Source of the DNA: Aliarcobacter cibarius
Lineage (GTDB): Bacteria; Campylobacterota; Campylobacteria; Campylobacterales; Arcobacteraceae
Assembly (NCBI RefSeq): GCF_013372265.1
Contig: NZ_CP054051.1
Coordinates: forward strand, 544,263 to 608,262
Direction: 5' to 3'
Length of the DNA stretch: 64,000 bases
The notes beneath the pieces were generated by a model that was not told the DNA's origin, did no database searches, and saw only the letters and a program-made list of their open reading frames with translations. The position numbers and the translations under genes are program-made. Each line of letters opens with the position of its first letter. The first letter of the stretch is position 1. Shown here piece by piece: positions 31,779 to 41,399 of the stretch.

Positions 31779-31817
31779 TTTGGGTATTAGGCTTTTATTA
31801 AAAGCCTAATACCCAAA
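31779..31817. terminator. 19-bp perfect palindrome after glnA
   Basis: The arms 31779-31797 and 31799-31817 are exactly complementary around a single base. Neither strand has a good U-tract after it, so it may act as a terminator, an RNA-stabilising end or both. It lies between convergent glnA and the PBP1a gene. Confidence 0.6.
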
Positions 31818-31899
31818 ACTCAAAAAAGTAAAGTTATTCTTTTTATATATTTTTAGCTTCTAAAGCAGGAACAAAATCCCACTCAAGTTTATTAGTATT

Positions 31900-33891
31900 T
31901 TAAAATTCCATAATATTTGGATCAGTGTTTGATTGCTCAATTATTATTTGTGAATCAATGTCAGGTAAAGGAGATTTATCTGTATAAAATTCAGATTTTC
32001 CACTTATTTCTCCAATGTATACATTCTCTGGTTTGGTAAATTTTCTTGGAATTTCAGGATGTATTTCAAGGTATTTTTTATAAAAATATGAAAAAGCAGG
32101 AGCAGCTATTGTTCCACCCATTTCAGCTCTTCTCATAGGTGTGTTATCATCATTCCCAAACCAAACAATAGTTTGAATTGATGGAGAATATCCACAAAAC
32201 CATGCATCGATATTATCATTTGTTGTTCCAGTTTTACCTGCTAATTCTATTCCTGTAACAGCTGCTCTTTTACCAGTTCCTTTTGTAATTACATCTTGTA
32301 AAATAGATGTAGTCAAATAAGTTTGTTCAGGAGTTGTAATTTCAACTTTTTCTGTTTCAAATGTTGTTGTATTTCCATCTTTATCTACGATTTGCTCGAC
32401 AATATAAGGTTTAACCATAGTACCATTATTTGATAAAACTGTGTAAGCTTGAGAAAATTCAATTAAAGATAAATTCATAGACCCTAAGGCTAGTGATAAA
32501 TCTTGATTTACATTTTTAAATCCATATCTTTTTAATTCACTAGCAACTTTACCTATTCCTAAATCAGTAACTAAATTTAGAGTTGAAAGATTTCTAGAGT
32601 GAGTTAAAGAGTCTCTAAAGCTAACTATTCCTTGAAAATTTCCACCAGAATTTTTTGGTTGCCATTTTTTTTGTACACCATTTTCAGTATAAGTGTAAGT
32701 TCTTCCTATATCGAATAACTGACTTGCAGGATTATATCCTTCATCCAATGCAATTTGATATAAGAAAGGTTTTATTGCACTTCCCGCTTGTCTAACAGAT
32801 TGAAAAGCTCTATTAAATACAGAAATTTGGTAATCAACCCCACCAACAAGAGCTAAAATTTTACCTGTGTTATTTTCAATTGAGATCATTGCGGCATTTA
32901 ATTCTTTTGTATATGCATCATTTGTTGGGTTTTTAGAGTTCTGTCTTATGTCGAAATCTCTTTTTTTAGAATCCTCATAAGATTTTCTTATTGCTTCATT
33001 AGCAATTTCTTGAGCTTCTAAATCAATTGTCAAATATACTTTATATCCTCCTGATAATATTTCAGGAAAATCATTTGATAATTGATTTATTGCATAATCA
33101 ACTGCATAAGGTGCAACATTTTGTGTTAATGTTTGATTGAAAATAATAGGTTTTTCATTTATATATTTCTCGTATTGCTCTTTACTAATCCATCCTAAAG
33201 TATCAAGCCTAGTTATAACTTGGTTTGCTCTAGCTAGAGAAACTTCTAAATTTTTTGTTGGATCATAGAAGCTAGGAGCCCTTGGAAGACCAACTAAAAT
33301 AGCTATCTCTTTTAAGCTAAGTTCATATAAATCTTTTTTAAAATAACCTTTTGCAGCTGTTTTGATTCCATAATAACCATGTCCGAAATATACATGATTT
33401 AAATATCTCTCTAAAATTTCTTCTTTTGTAAGAATAGTTTCAAGTCTTATAGCTAAAAGAGCTTCTTTTACTTTTCTCATTAACTTTTTTTCTCTACTTA
33501 AAACTAATACTTTGATTAATTGTTGGGTTAGAGTACTTGCCCCTTCACTATATCCACCTGATTTTATATTTTTAATTAATGCTCTACTTATTGCATCAGG
33601 ATTTATTCCAAAATGTTCAAAAAATTGAGTATCTTCAATTGCAACTAAAGCTTCTATAATTCTAGCTGGAATATCATCATATTTAACATATTCTCTATTT
33701 TCATCTTTAAATGTGTTGGCAAGAAGTTTTCCATTTCTATCAAAAAATTGTGTACTTTGCTTTGGCTGATAGTTTACAACACTATCTATATCATTTTTAA
33801 TTTCTTGATATAAATCGTATAAATAAACAGTTGCAGCAAGACCAATTATAATTGATAGTGCAAAAAAAAGTTTTATAAAGAATTTCATCAT
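31900..33891 (-). CDS. mrcA: Penicillin-binding protein 1A, bifunctional
   Basis: The 663-residue class A PBP has an N-terminal transmembrane helix (about 5-25). A family 51 glycosyltransferase domain follows (about 60-230), with the catalytic Glu in IEDTQFFEHFGI and the GASTLTQQL motif. The transpeptidase domain carries SAIK in RQAGSAIKPF, SRN in THSRNLST, and KTGTTND. It polymerises and cross-links peptidoglycan in the periplasm. The start is one of two adjacent ATG codons at 33891/33888. It lies 3 bp after the orphan ABC ATPase gene and gpmI, forming one minus-strand transcript. Confidence 0.93.
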   Translation of the reverse strand: MMKFFIKLFFALSIIIGLAATVYLYDLYQEIKNDIDSVVNYQPKQSTQFFDRNGKLLANTFKDENREYVKYDDIPARIIEALVAIEDTQFFEHFGINPDAISRALIKNIKSGGYSEGASTLTQQLIKVLVLSREKKLMRKVKEALLAIRLETILTKEEILERYLNHVYFGHGYYGIKTAAKGYFKKDLYELSLKEIAILVGLPRAPSFYDPTKNLEVSLARANQVITRLDTLGWISKEQYEKYINEKPIIFNQTLTQNVAPYAVDYAINQLSNDFPEILSGGYKVYLTIDLEAQEIANEAIRKSYEDSKKRDFDIRQNSKNPTNDAYTKELNAAMISIENNTGKILALVGGVDYQISVFNRAFQSVRQAGSAIKPFLYQIALDEGYNPASQLFDIGRTYTYTENGVQKKWQPKNSGGNFQGIVSFRDSLTHSRNLSTLNLVTDLGIGKVASELKRYGFKNVNQDLSLALGSMNLSLIEFSQAYTVLSNNGTMVKPYIVEQIVDKDGNTTTFETEKVEITTPEQTYLTTSILQDVITKGTGKRAAVTGIELAGKTGTTNDNIDAWFCGYSPSIQTIVWFGNDDNTPMRRAEMGGTIAAPAFSYFYKKYLEIHPEIPRKFTKPENVYIGEISGKSEFYTDKSPLPDIDSQIIIEQSNTDPNIMEF

Positions 33892-33894
33892 ATT

Positions 33895-34584
33895 TTAAGT
33901 CCTAAATTTTTTGTTTCTAAAGCTAGAATCTAATAGTTTTTTTGTATAAGTATCTTCTGGATTAGTTAAAACATCTATTGTTTTCCCAAATTCAATAATT
34001 TTACCATTTTTTATAATAGCTGTATCTTCACATATATCTCTAATTGATTCAATATCATGCGTTACAAAAAGAATTTTAATATTAAGATTTTTTTGTAAAT
34101 CTCTTATTATATTTATAATATTAATTTTATTTTCAAAGTCAAGTGCGGTTGTAGGTTCATCTAATAAAAGAAGTTTTATATTTCTACTTATAGCTATTGC
34201 AATAACTACTCTTTGAATTTGACCACCACTAATTTGAGAGGGATATTTTTCTAAGATGTCTAAAGGAAGATTTAGCAGAGAAAATGTTTCTTCTTTTTTT
34301 TCATGACTACAAAATATTTGATTTTTTATTTTAGTCATGCTTGATAAAGAAGTAAAGGGATTTTGAGGAATGAATCCAATAGTATCAAAATTTAATTCAA
34401 AATCACTTTTTATATCTTTTTCAAAAAATAAAGAGTTTGGTAAAAGGTTTAGAATCGCTTTTAAAGTAAGGGACTTCCCACTTCCACTTTCACCAATTAG
34501 TGCTAATGAATTATTTATAGTAAAAGTAATATCTACCAAGTTTTTACTATTAGAACTAATTTTCAACTTTTTTATTTCTATCAA
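33895..34584 (-). CDS. Opp/Nik-type ABC transporter ATPase, orphan
   Basis: The 229-residue ATPase has Walker A (GESGSGKS), a Q-loop [11 protein letters not shown], signature [11 protein letters not shown], Walker [13 protein letters not shown] and the switch His in FVTHD. The QNPFTSL after the Q-loop is typical of peptide/nickel importer ATPases (OppD/DppD/NikD). No permease or binding protein is next to it, so it may work with a partner elsewhere. The start appears to be TTG at 34584, overlapping the gpmI stop as TTGA, with no separate ribosome-binding site: coupled translation is likely. It is only one domain long with no C-terminal OppD extension. Confidence 0.8.
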   Translation of the reverse strand: MIEIKKLKISSNSKNLVDITFTINNSLALIGESGSGKSLTLKAILNLLPNSLFFEKDIKSDFELNFDTIGFIPQNPFTSLSSMTKIKNQIFCSHEKKEETFSLLNLPLDILEKYPSQISGGQIQRVVIAIAISRNIKLLLLDEPTTALDFENKINIINIIRDLQKNLNIKILFVTHDIESIRDICEDTAIIKNGKIIEFGKTIDVLTNPEDTYTKKLLDSSFRNKKFRT

Positions 34585-36056
34585 ATTAGTGGTTCATCCA
34601 TTTCAATAGGAATTTCTAATCCCATTAATTTTAAAACAGTAGGAGCAATATTATTTAAGCTTCCTTCTTTTACCTTCTTAACATTTTGTGCAATAATAAA
34701 ACAGTAAACATCTCCAACAGTATGATTAGTCAGAGTATTTCCATCTTCATCTTTCATCATTTCACAATTTCCATGATCTGAAGTTAAAATTATGTTGTAG
34801 TTTAATTTATTTGCTTCTTCTAAAATTAGACCTAGCTCATGATCAACTGCTTCAACAGCTTTTATTGCAGCTTCATAAACTCCTGTGTGTCCAACCATAT
34901 CACCATTTGCAAAATTTACAACTATAAAATCTGTATTATTCTTCATTGCAGTTCTTACTGCTTCTCCAACTTTTGGAGCTGACATTTCAGGTTGTAAATC
35001 ATATGTAGCAACACTAGGAGATGGTATTAAAACTCTAGTTTCATTTAAAAAAGGTTCTTCTACTCCACCATTAAAGAAAAAAGTAACGTGAGCATATTTT
35101 TCAGTTTCAGCTGTATGAAGTTGTGTTAATCCAGCTTTTGAAATAACTTCGGCTAAAGTATTTGTTGGATTATCCTTTGGAAAAATTACAGGAATTTCTA
35201 TATTTTTATCATATTGTGTCATACTAGCTAGATTTAAATTTAATTCTTTTTTATTGAATTCTTTAAAATCTTTTTTTGCAAAGACATTTGAAAGTTCTCT
35301 TGCTCTATCACTTCTAAAATTACAAAATATAATTCCATCGTTATCATTTATTCCATTGAAATCTTTAAAAGCACTAGGAACTATAAATTCATCAAAAATT
35401 CCATTTTTATATGAAGAGTCGATAAAATCAAAAATATCATTTTCTATTCTTGGAGTAGCATAAGCCATTGAGTTATAAGCTTTTTCAACTCTATCCCATC
35501 TATTGTCTCTATCCATTCCATAATATCTTCCGCCAATTGTTGCGATTCTAATTTTATCATTACAACTATCAACAATTCGTTTAATGTAAATTTTCGCACA
35601 ATCAGGAGCTACATCTCTACCATCAGTTATTAAATGAAGCCAAACATTTTTACCAAAATTTTCTGAAATTTTTGCCATAGCGATTATATGATCTATATGA
35701 GAATGAACACCTCCATCACTTACAAGACCAATTAAATGAATATCATTTGATTTTTTGATAGTGTTTTTTACAATTTCATTATCTTTTAATGTATCATTTT
35801 TAATAGATAAATGTATTTTTACTAAATCTTGATATAAAACTCTTCCACTCCCAATAGTCATATGTCCAACTTCACTATTTCCCATTTGATTTTCTGGTAA
35901 GCCAACATGTTCTCCATATGTGTGAATTAAACTGTACGGAACATTAGAAAAAAGATAATCATAAGTAGGCTTTTTTGCATTACAAAAAGCATTAAAATTA
36001 TTTGAACTATTATGTCCAATACCATCAGTGATAATTAATACCGTTTTATTACTCAT
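34581..36056 (-). CDS. gpmI: 2,3-bisphosphoglycerate-independent phosphoglycerate mutase
   Basis: The 491-residue alkaline-phosphatase-superfamily enzyme interconverts 3- and 2-phosphoglycerate using manganese. It has the N-terminal metal Asp in [10 protein letters not shown], the phosphoserine motif [12 protein letters not shown] (Ser near residue 61), [19 protein letters not shown] and the C-terminal metal cluster TSDHGNCE and NHTVGDV. Length is slightly below the usual 510. It heads the minus-strand run gpmI - ABC ATPase - PBP1a and is divergent from mraY across a 70-bp region with a palindrome. Confidence 0.96.
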   Translation of the reverse strand: MSNKTVLIITDGIGHNSSNNFNAFCNAKKPTYDYLFSNVPYSLIHTYGEHVGLPENQMGNSEVGHMTIGSGRVLYQDLVKIHLSIKNDTLKDNEIVKNTIKKSNDIHLIGLVSDGGVHSHIDHIIAMAKISENFGKNVWLHLITDGRDVAPDCAKIYIKRIVDSCNDKIRIATIGGRYYGMDRDNRWDRVEKAYNSMAYATPRIENDIFDFIDSSYKNGIFDEFIVPSAFKDFNGINDNDGIIFCNFRSDRARELSNVFAKKDFKEFNKKELNLNLASMTQYDKNIEIPVIFPKDNPTNTLAEVISKAGLTQLHTAETEKYAHVTFFFNGGVEEPFLNETRVLIPSPSVATYDLQPEMSAPKVGEAVRTAMKNNTDFIVVNFANGDMVGHTGVYEAAIKAVEAVDHELGLILEEANKLNYNIILTSDHGNCEMMKDEDGNTLTNHTVGDVYCFIIAQNVKKVKEGSLNNIAPTVLKLMGLEIPIEMDEPLI

Positions 36057-36089
36057 TATATTTAAACCTTTTAAAATCTTTATTATATT

Positions 36090-36103
36090 ATAATCGCGAT
36101 TAT
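36090..36103. promoter_or_regulatory. Perfect 14-bp palindrome between gpmI and mraY
   Basis: ATAATCGCGATTAT is a perfect palindrome in the 70-bp divergent promoter region, with a GC-rich centre in otherwise AT-rich DNA. It could be an operator for either gene; no regulator is assigned. Confidence 0.35.
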
Positions 36104-36126
36104 TATATCAAAATCAAGGTTTAATT

Positions 36127-37188
36127 TTGTTTTATTGGCTCTATAGACATTTAGAAATCAACATCTTTCAATATATTTCAGTTCGTGCAGGAATTAGCTT
36201 CTTTTTAGCTTTTATATTTACTATGTATTTAATGCCAAAATTTATAAAATGGGCAAAAGCTAAGAAAGCTTCTCAACCAATTTATGAGTTAGCTCCAGAA
36301 GCACATAAGGTTAAGGCAGGAACTCCTACAATGGGAGGAATAGTTTTTATATTTTCAACAATAATTGCTACTGTTTTAACAGCTAAATTGAATAATTTTT
36401 ATATTGTTGGAGGATTATTGACTCTTGCTTTATTTTCATTAATTGGTATTCAGGATGATTATAAAAAAATATCAAAAGAAAAGAATAGTGCAGGTCTTAG
36501 TGCTAGAATGAAATTATTTCTACAGTTTTTAAGTGCAGGAATCGTTGTATCTATTCTTTATTATTTAGGGCATACAAGTGATTTATATACACCTTTTTAT
36601 AAGTATCCTATTTTTGAAATGGGAGTTTTTGCAATAGTTTTTTGGATGTTTGTAGTTGTTGGTTCATCAAATGCAGTTAATCTTACAGATGGTTTAGATG
36701 GTCTTGCTACAGTTCCATCAATTCTAGCATTTACAACTTTATCTATTTTAGTTTATGTTGTAGGACACATAGGTTTTTCAAACTATTTATTAATGCCAAG
36801 CATTAGTATGGCTGGTGAATTAGCTGTTATGGGAGCAGCTATATGTGGAGCATTGATAGGATTTTTGTGGTTTAATGCTTATCCTGCTGAGGTATTTATG
36901 GGAGATAGTGGTTCTTTACCTTTAGGTGCATTCATGGGATATTTAGCAATCGTTTCAAAATCTGAATTACTTCTTCTAGCAGTTGGATTTATATTTGTTT
37001 TGGAAACTGTTTCAGTTATGCTTCAAGTTGGATCATATAAATTAAGACAGAAAAGAGTTTTTCTTATGGCACCAATTCATCATCATTTTGAACAAAAAGG
37101 ATGGAAAGAAAATAAAATTATTGTTCGTTTTTGGATAATATCATTTATGGCAAATCTTATTGCCTTATCAAGTTTAAAGTTGAGATAA
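36127..37188 (+). CDS. mraY: MraY phospho-N-acetylmuramoyl-pentapeptide transferase
   Basis: The 353-residue inner-membrane enzyme makes lipid I from UDP-MurNAc-pentapeptide and undecaprenyl phosphate. It has [10 protein letters not shown], the aspartate pair in [30 protein letters not shown] and the HHHFE motif near the C-terminus, with about ten helices. The start is TTG at 36127 with AAGG eight bases upstream; there is no earlier ATG that fits. murD starts 3 bp after its stop, so both are in one operon, separate from ftsW-murG. Confidence 0.95.
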   Translation: MFYWLYRHLEINIFQYISVRAGISFFLAFIFTMYLMPKFIKWAKAKKASQPIYELAPEAHKVKAGTPTMGGIVFIFSTIIATVLTAKLNNFYIVGGLLTLALFSLIGIQDDYKKISKEKNSAGLSARMKLFLQFLSAGIVVSILYYLGHTSDLYTPFYKYPIFEMGVFAIVFWMFVVVGSSNAVNLTDGLDGLATVPSILAFTTLSILVYVVGHIGFSNYLLMPSISMAGELAVMGAAICGALIGFLWFNAYPAEVFMGDSGSLPLGAFMGYLAIVSKSELLLLAVGFIFVLETVSVMLQVGSYKLRQKRVFLMAPIHHHFEQKGWKENKIIVRFWIISFMANLIALSSLKLR

Positions 37189-37191
37189 ATT

Positions 37192-38361
37192 ATGAAAAAT
37201 ATAGAAAATTTAAGAATTTTAGGTAAAGGAAAAACAGCACAAGCTTTAAAAAAAAGATTTGAAGATGCTAGACTTTTTGATGATAGTGATTTTGATATCT
37301 TTGATAAAGATTCCAATGATTTAACTATTGTAAGTCCGGGAATACCTCCTCATAATAAGTTAGTAACAAATTCTAAAAATATTGCTAGTGATTATGATTT
37401 ATTTTATGATGAAATGCCTTTTTCTATTTGGATATCTGGTACAAATGGAAAAACTACAACTACTCAAATGTGTCAGCATTTATTAGAAAAGTATGATTCA
37501 TGCTATGGTGGAAATATTGGTGTTCCATTAAGTGGACTTGATAAAAATAAAAAAATATGGATTCTTGAAACTTCATCATTTACTTTACATTATACAAATC
37601 AAGCTAAACCAAATATTTATATTTTATTACCAATTACTGAAGATCATATAACTTGGCATGGTGATTTTTTAGAATATAAAAAAGCAAAGCTAAAGCCGCT
37701 TACTTTAATGAATGAAAATGATATTGCGATAATTCCATTTGAATTTAAAGATTTTAAAACTAGAGCTCATGTAGTATATTATAATAATAGTGATGATTTA
37801 TGTAAATATTTTAATATAGACAAAAATAAAATTAAATTTAATGAGCCCTTTTTATTAGATGCTATTATGGCAGTTGTAACTAGAAAAATAATTTTTGATA
37901 ATATTGATTATGATTTAATTAATTCATACAAAATAGACAAACACAAAGTAGAAGAATTTAGAGATAAAAAAAATAGACTTTGGATTGATGATAGTAAAGC
38001 AACAAATTATGATGCAACAATAAATGCACTTGTTCCATATTTAGATAAAAATATTCATATTATATTAGGTGGAGATGATAAAGGTGCAAGCTTAGAACCA
38101 CTTTTTGAAAATATAAAAAATCTTGATGTAGTAGTATATGCAATAGGTTCAAATGTTAAGAGAATTGTAGATTATTGTAATTCATATAATATTAAAGTTA
38201 TAGAATGCAAATACTTAGAAAATGCAGTAAAAGAAATGGATAAAAATTTAAAAGAAAATAGTATAGGAATTTTGTCTCCTGCAGCCGCTTCTTTGGATCA
38301 GTTTAAGTCGTATGCTCATAGAGGGGATGAATTTAAAAAATTTGTACAAATTTTAAGTTAA
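37192..38361 (+). CDS. murD: MurD UDP-N-acetylmuramoyl-alanine:D-glutamate ligase
   Basis: The 389-residue Mur ligase adds D-Glu to UDP-MurNAc-L-Ala in the cytosol. The ATP-binding loop ISGTNGKTTTTQ lies at about residue 79-90, followed by ETSSFTLHY, ITEDHITWHGD, and WIDDSKATNYDA with the conserved DSKATN. The C-terminal domain has LGGDDKGAS and LSPAAASLDQFKSYAHRGDEF in parts. It is shorter than most MurD (about 430-450) because the N-terminal UDP-binding domain is compact. Last gene of the mraY-murD unit. Confidence 0.93.
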   Translation: MKNIENLRILGKGKTAQALKKRFEDARLFDDSDFDIFDKDSNDLTIVSPGIPPHNKLVTNSKNIASDYDLFYDEMPFSIWISGTNGKTTTTQMCQHLLEKYDSCYGGNIGVPLSGLDKNKKIWILETSSFTLHYTNQAKPNIYILLPITEDHITWHGDFLEYKKAKLKPLTLMNENDIAIIPFEFKDFKTRAHVVYYNNSDDLCKYFNIDKNKIKFNEPFLLDAIMAVVTRKIIFDNIDYDLINSYKIDKHKVEEFRDKKNRLWIDDSKATNYDATINALVPYLDKNIHIILGGDDKGASLEPLFENIKNLDVVVYAIGSNVKRIVDYCNSYNIKVIECKYLENAVKEMDKNLKENSIGILSPAAASLDQFKSYAHRGDEFKKFVQILS

Positions 38362-38403
38362 TATTAATATTAACATCTGTATAATTGCACTCCAATTTGT
38401 AGT

Positions 38404-38479
38404 GGTTCGATAGCTCAGTCGGTAGAGCAAAGGATTGAAAATCCTTGTGTCGACAGTTCGATTCTGTCTCGAACCACCA
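38404..38479 (+). tRNA. tRNA-Phe (GAA)
   Basis: The cloverleaf has acceptor GGTTCGA/TCGAACC, anticodon GAA at 38437-38439 and encoded CCA. A TATAAT lies about 20 bp before it (38380-38385) and probably drives the four-tRNA cluster. Confidence 0.96.
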
Positions 38480-38494
38480 TTTTGTAATATTGGT

Positions 38495-38571
38495 GCTGGT
38501 GTAGCTCAGTTGGCTAGAGCAGCTGATTTGTAATCAGCAGGTCGGGGGTTCGACTCCCTTCACCAGCTCCA
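38495..38571 (+). tRNA. tRNA-Thr (TGT)
   Basis: The cloverleaf has acceptor GCTGGTG/CACCAGC, anticodon TGT at 38529-38531 and encoded CCA. Confidence 0.95.
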
Positions 38572-38626
38572 TTTTGTCTTGCGTAAGTTTAAAAAACAGC
38601 GCTTGACCAGAACAATAATTTTCAAC

Positions 38627-38711
38627 GGTGAGGTTGGAGAGTGGTCAAATCCTGCGGACTGTAAATCCGCCGCCTACGGCTTCGAAGGTTCAAATCCTTC
38701 TCTCACCACCA
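38627..38711 (+). tRNA. tRNA-Tyr (GTA)
   Basis: An 85-nt class II tRNA with a long variable arm (CGCCTACGGCTTCG), acceptor GGTGAGG/TCTCACC with one G-U pair, anticodon GTA at 38661-38663 and encoded CCA. Confidence 0.95.
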
Positions 38712-38720
38712 CGCAATGTT

Positions 38721-38797
38721 GCGGGAGTAGCTCAGTTGGCTAGAGCTTCTGCCTTCCAAGCAGACTGTCGCGAGTTCGAGTCTCGTCTCCCGCTCCA
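38721..38797 (+). tRNA. tRNA-Gly (TCC)
   Basis: The cloverleaf has acceptor GCGGGAG/CTCCCGC, anticodon TCC at 38755-38757 and encoded CCA. It is followed by the tuf leader, the usual tRNA-Tyr/Gly-tuf order of many bacteria. Confidence 0.95.
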
Positions 38798-38896
38798 TAT
38801 TTATTGATTACTGGGAGCTGAGTTATAACGCAAATATTTTTATAACTCTTTTTTATTTATATCTCCCAATTAATTTAATTTTTAGTATTTAAGTAA

Positions 38897-38902
38897 TATA
38901 AT
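38897..38902 (+). promoter_or_regulatory. Probable -10 box for tuf
   Basis: TATAAT about 108 bp before the tuf ATG, with a T-rich region upstream in place of a clear -35, as is common in Campylobacterota. Transcription from the tRNA cluster could also read into tuf. Confidence 0.5.
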
Positions 38903-38929
38903 ACGCATCACATTTGTGAATAACAAATC

Positions 38930-38973
38930 CCCTCTGAATAGAGAAGCCAAAGTAGGCTTATCTACTCAGAGGG
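38930..38973 (+). other. Long imperfect hairpin in tuf 5' leader
   Basis: CCCTCTGA, TAGA and AAGCC on the left pair with GGCTT, TCTA and TCAGAGGG on the right around the loop AAAGTA, with two one-by-one mismatches. There is no U-tract, so it is not a plain terminator. It lies in the untranslated leader about 37 bases before the tuf start. Confidence 0.65.
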
Positions 38974-39009
38974 CAAAATAAGCAAAATAAATTTAGAAGG
39001 GGAATTCCT

Positions 39010-40218
39010 ATGGCAAAAGAAAAGTTTTCAAGAAATAAGCCACACGTAAATATCGGTACAATTGGTCACGTTGACCACGGTAAAACTACTACAACTGCTG
39101 CAATTTCAGCTGTATTAGCTTTAAAATATGGTGGAGAAATGAGAGATTACGATCAAATCGATAATGCTCCAGAAGAAAGAGAAAGAGGTATTACTATTGC
39201 TACTTCTCACATTGAGTATGAAACTGATAAAAGACACTATGCACACGTAGACTGTCCAGGACACGCTGATTATGTTAAAAACATGATTACTGGTGCTGCT
39301 CAAATGGATGGAGCTATATTAGTTATTGCTTCTACTGATGGACCTATGGCTCAAACTAGAGAGCATATTCTACTTTCTAAACAAGTTGGTGTTCCATATA
39401 TCGTTGTATTCTTAAATAAAGAAGATCAATTAGATCCATCTGATAAAGATGAAATGTTAGAATTAGTTGAAATGGAAATTAGAGAATTATTGTCTACATA
39501 TGATTTCCCAGGTGATGATACTCCAATCGTTGCTGGTTCAGCATTTAGAGCGTTAGAAGAAGCTAAAGCTGGTCAAGTTGGACCATGGGCAGAAAAAATC
39601 GTTGCATTAATGGATGCGGTTGATTCTTACATCCCAACTCCAGAAAGAGATACTGATAAACCATTCTTAATGCCTGTTGAAGATGTATTCTCAATCTCAG
39701 GAAGAGGAACAGTTGTTACTGGAAGAATTGAATTAGGAACAATTAAAGTTGGTGAAGAAATCGAAATCGTTGGATTTGGTGACACAAGAAAAACAACAGT
39801 TACTGGTGTTGAAATGTTCAGAAAAGAAATGGATCAAGGACAAGCTGGAGACAACTGTGGTATTCTTTTAAGAGGTATCAAAAAAGAAGATGTAGAAAGA
39901 GGACAAGTTCTTTGTAAGCCAGGAACAATTAAACCTCACACTGAATTTAAATGTGAAGTTTATATTCTTTCAAAAGAAGAAGGTGGAAGACATACTCCAT
40001 TCTTTAGTGGATATAGACCACAATTCTATGTTAGAACAACTGACGTTACTGGATCTTGTACATTAACTGAAGGTACTGAGATGGTTATGCCAGGTGATAA
40101 CGTTGAAATGACTGTTCAATTAGTTGCTCCAATCGCTCTTGAAAAAGGAACTAAGTTCGCAATTAGAGAAGGTGGAAGAACTGTTGGTGCTGGAGTTGTT
40201 TCAGAAATTATTAAATAA
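39010..40218 (+). CDS. tuf: Elongation factor Tu
   Basis: The 402-residue GTPase delivers aminoacyl-tRNA to the ribosome. It has G1 GHVDHGKTT, the switch segment [16 protein letters not shown]3 DCPGHADY, G4 NKED and G5 GSAF, then beta-barrel domains 2 and 3 ending in [15 protein letters not shown] strong AAGGGGAATT site precedes the ATG. rpmG follows after 8 bp. It is a full-length, conserved protein with the most GC-rich, optimised-looking codon use of the neighbourhood. Confidence 0.99.
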   Translation: MAKEKFSRNKPHVNIGTIGHVDHGKTTTTAAISAVLALKYGGEMRDYDQIDNAPEERERGITIATSHIEYETDKRHYAHVDCPGHADYVKNMITGAAQMDGAILVIASTDGPMAQTREHILLSKQVGVPYIVVFLNKEDQLDPSDKDEMLELVEMEIRELLSTYDFPGDDTPIVAGSAFRALEEAKAGQVGPWAEKIVALMDAVDSYIPTPERDTDKPFLMPVEDVFSISGRGTVVTGRIELGTIKVGEEIEIVGFGDTRKTTVTGVEMFRKEMDQGQAGDNCGILLRGIKKEDVERGQVLCKPGTIKPHTEFKCEVYILSKEEGGRHTPFFSGYRPQFYVRTTDVTGSCTLTEGTEMVMPGDNVEMTVQLVAPIALEKGTKFAIREGGRTVGAGVVSEIIK

Positions 40219-40226
40219 GGATTGTT

Positions 40227-40397
40227 ATGGCTAATGCAGTAAGAATCAAAATAGGATTAAAATGTCAAGAGAGTGGAGATATTAACTACACTACTTGGAA
40301 AAATCCAAAAACTCATACTGAAAAGTTTGAAGTTAGAAAATATTGTCCGAGATTGAAAAAACATACTACTCACAAAGAAGTAAAACTAAAATCTTAA
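40227..40397 (+). CDS. rpmG: 50S ribosomal protein L33
   Basis: This 56-residue protein reads [17 protein letters not shown], then YTTWKNPK and [10 protein letters not shown]. It is an L33 with a C-x26-C arrangement left from the zinc-ribbon: the two CxxC pairs are reduced to single Cys residues (KCQ and YCP), so it looks like the zinc-free form. It begins 8 bp after tuf, with AAGGATTG as its ribosome-binding site. The arrangement tuf - rpmG - tRNA-Trp - secE is the usual one. Confidence 0.95.
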   Translation: MANAVRIKIGLKCQESGDINYTTWKNPKTHTEKFEVRKYCPRLKKHTTHKEVKLKS

Positions 40398-40403
40398 CAA
40401 TTT

Positions 40404-40426
40404 GACTTGAGATTTATTCTCAAGTC
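40404..40426 (+). terminator. Hairpin between rpmG and tRNA-Trp
   Basis: GACTTGAG (40404-40411) and CTCAAGTC (40419-40426) form an 8-bp stem four bases before the tRNA. No U-tract follows; it is more likely a processing or stability element than a true terminator. Confidence 0.4.
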
Positions 40427-40429
40427 GAT

Positions 40430-40505
40430 AGGTCAGTAGCTCCAATGGTAGAGCATCGGATTCCAAATCCGAGTGATGGGGGTTCGAGTCCCTCCTGGCC
40501 TGCCA
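40430..40505 (+). tRNA. tRNA-Trp (CCA)
   Basis: The cloverleaf has acceptor AGGTCAG/CTGGCCT, anticodon CCA at 40463-40465, discriminator G and an encoded CCA end. It lies between rpmG and secE. Confidence 0.96.
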
Positions 40506-40583
40506 CTAAATTTTTTTAAAAGAAGTTTTCTCTTTTTTTAAAAGAATTTATAAACTACTGAATGTAGATAAATGGAGTAAACT

Positions 40584-40766
40584 GTGAGCAAAGTACAAAA
40601 TTATTTTAATAGTGTGAAATCAGAATTATCAAAAGTGATTTTTCCAATAAAAGAGCAAATTAGAACTGCTTACATTTCAGTATTTATTGTTGTTACAGTT
40701 ATTGCTCTATTTTTAGCTTTAATTGATGGAATTATGTCAATTAGCTTATCATCAATTATTAATTAA
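40584..40766 (+). CDS. secE: Preprotein translocase subunit SecE
   Basis: This 60-residue protein is the short, single-helix form of SecE. It has an amphipathic cytosolic segment with SELSKVIFP and one transmembrane helix (about 29-52). It clamps SecY in the SecYEG channel. The start is GTG at 40584 with GGAG seven bases upstream. nusG starts 9 bp after its stop, as in nearly all bacteria. Confidence 0.95.
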   Translation: MSKVQNYFNSVKSELSKVIFPIKEQIRTAYISVFIVVTVIALFLALIDGIMSISLSSIIN

Positions 40767-40775
40767 GGAAAATAA

Positions 40776-41303
40776 ATGGCACATAAATGGTATGCAATTC
40801 AAACTTATTCAGGAAGTGAACTTACTGTGAAAAGAGCATTGTTGAAGCTTGCTGAAGAAATGGCTGACGAAAGAATTGCTGAAGTTTTAGTACCAACTGA
40901 AGATTTGATTGAAATAAAAAAAGGTAAGAAAGTAATAATTGAAAGACCTTTATATCCAGCTTATGCTTTTGCTAAAATAGATTTGGATACCGCTTTATGG
41001 CATAGGATTCAATCAATGCCAAAAGTTGGAAGATTTATTGGTGAATCTAAAAAACCAACAGCATTAAGTGAAAAAGATATTAATTTAATTTTAGAAAAAG
41101 CAAGAAACAAAGCAGCTGCAAAGCCAAAAATATCTTTTGATGAAGGAGAAATGGTAAGAATCAATGAGGGACCATTTGCAAACTTTAATGGGATAGTTGA
41201 AGACTTTGATTTAGTTTCTGGTGTATTGAAATTGAATGTTTCTATTTTTGGAAGAAACACACCAGTTGAAATATCATATACTCAAGTTGAGAGAATAGTT
41301 TAA
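40776..41303 (+). CDS. nusG: Transcription termination/antitermination factor NusG
   Basis: The 175-residue protein has an N-terminal NGN domain (WYAIQTYSGSE, later RPLYPAYAFAKI) and a C-terminal KOW domain (about 125-175, EGPFANFNGIVEDFD). NusG binds RNA polymerase across the cleft and links it to Rho or to ribosomal S10. AAGGAAAA precedes the ATG. It lies between secE and rplK. Confidence 0.97.
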   Translation: MAHKWYAIQTYSGSELTVKRALLKLAEEMADERIAEVLVPTEDLIEIKKGKKVIIERPLYPAYAFAKIDLDTALWHRIQSMPKVGRFIGESKKPTALSEKDINLILEKARNKAAAKPKISFDEGEMVRINEGPFANFNGIVEDFDLVSGVLKLNVSIFGRNTPVEISYTQVERIV

Positions 41304-41316
41304 ATTTTAATTTAGG

Positions 41317-41361
41317 CATTAGGCAAAGAAACTTGCTTCAATTTAGTTTTTTTGCCTAATG
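41317..41361 (+). other. Hairpin in nusG-rplK gap
   Basis: CATTAGGCAAA (41317-41327) and TTTGCCTAATG (41351-41361) are an 11-bp perfect inverted repeat with a 23-nt loop, 39 bases before rplK. No U-tract follows, so an attenuator, a processing site or an autoregulatory structure is possible. Confidence 0.55.
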
Positions 41362-41399
41362 TCTAATCATTAAAATCATTTAATTTTTAAAGGAATAGC

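Noticed and set aside
31779..31817. Palindrome after glnA as a mobile-element end
   Set aside because: It is a single short inverted repeat directly after a stop codon, with no transposase or duplication; an RNA hairpin is simpler.
38404..38797. tRNA cluster as the attachment site of an island
   Set aside because: The tRNA genes are intact and are followed by tuf; the only integrase is 15 kb away.
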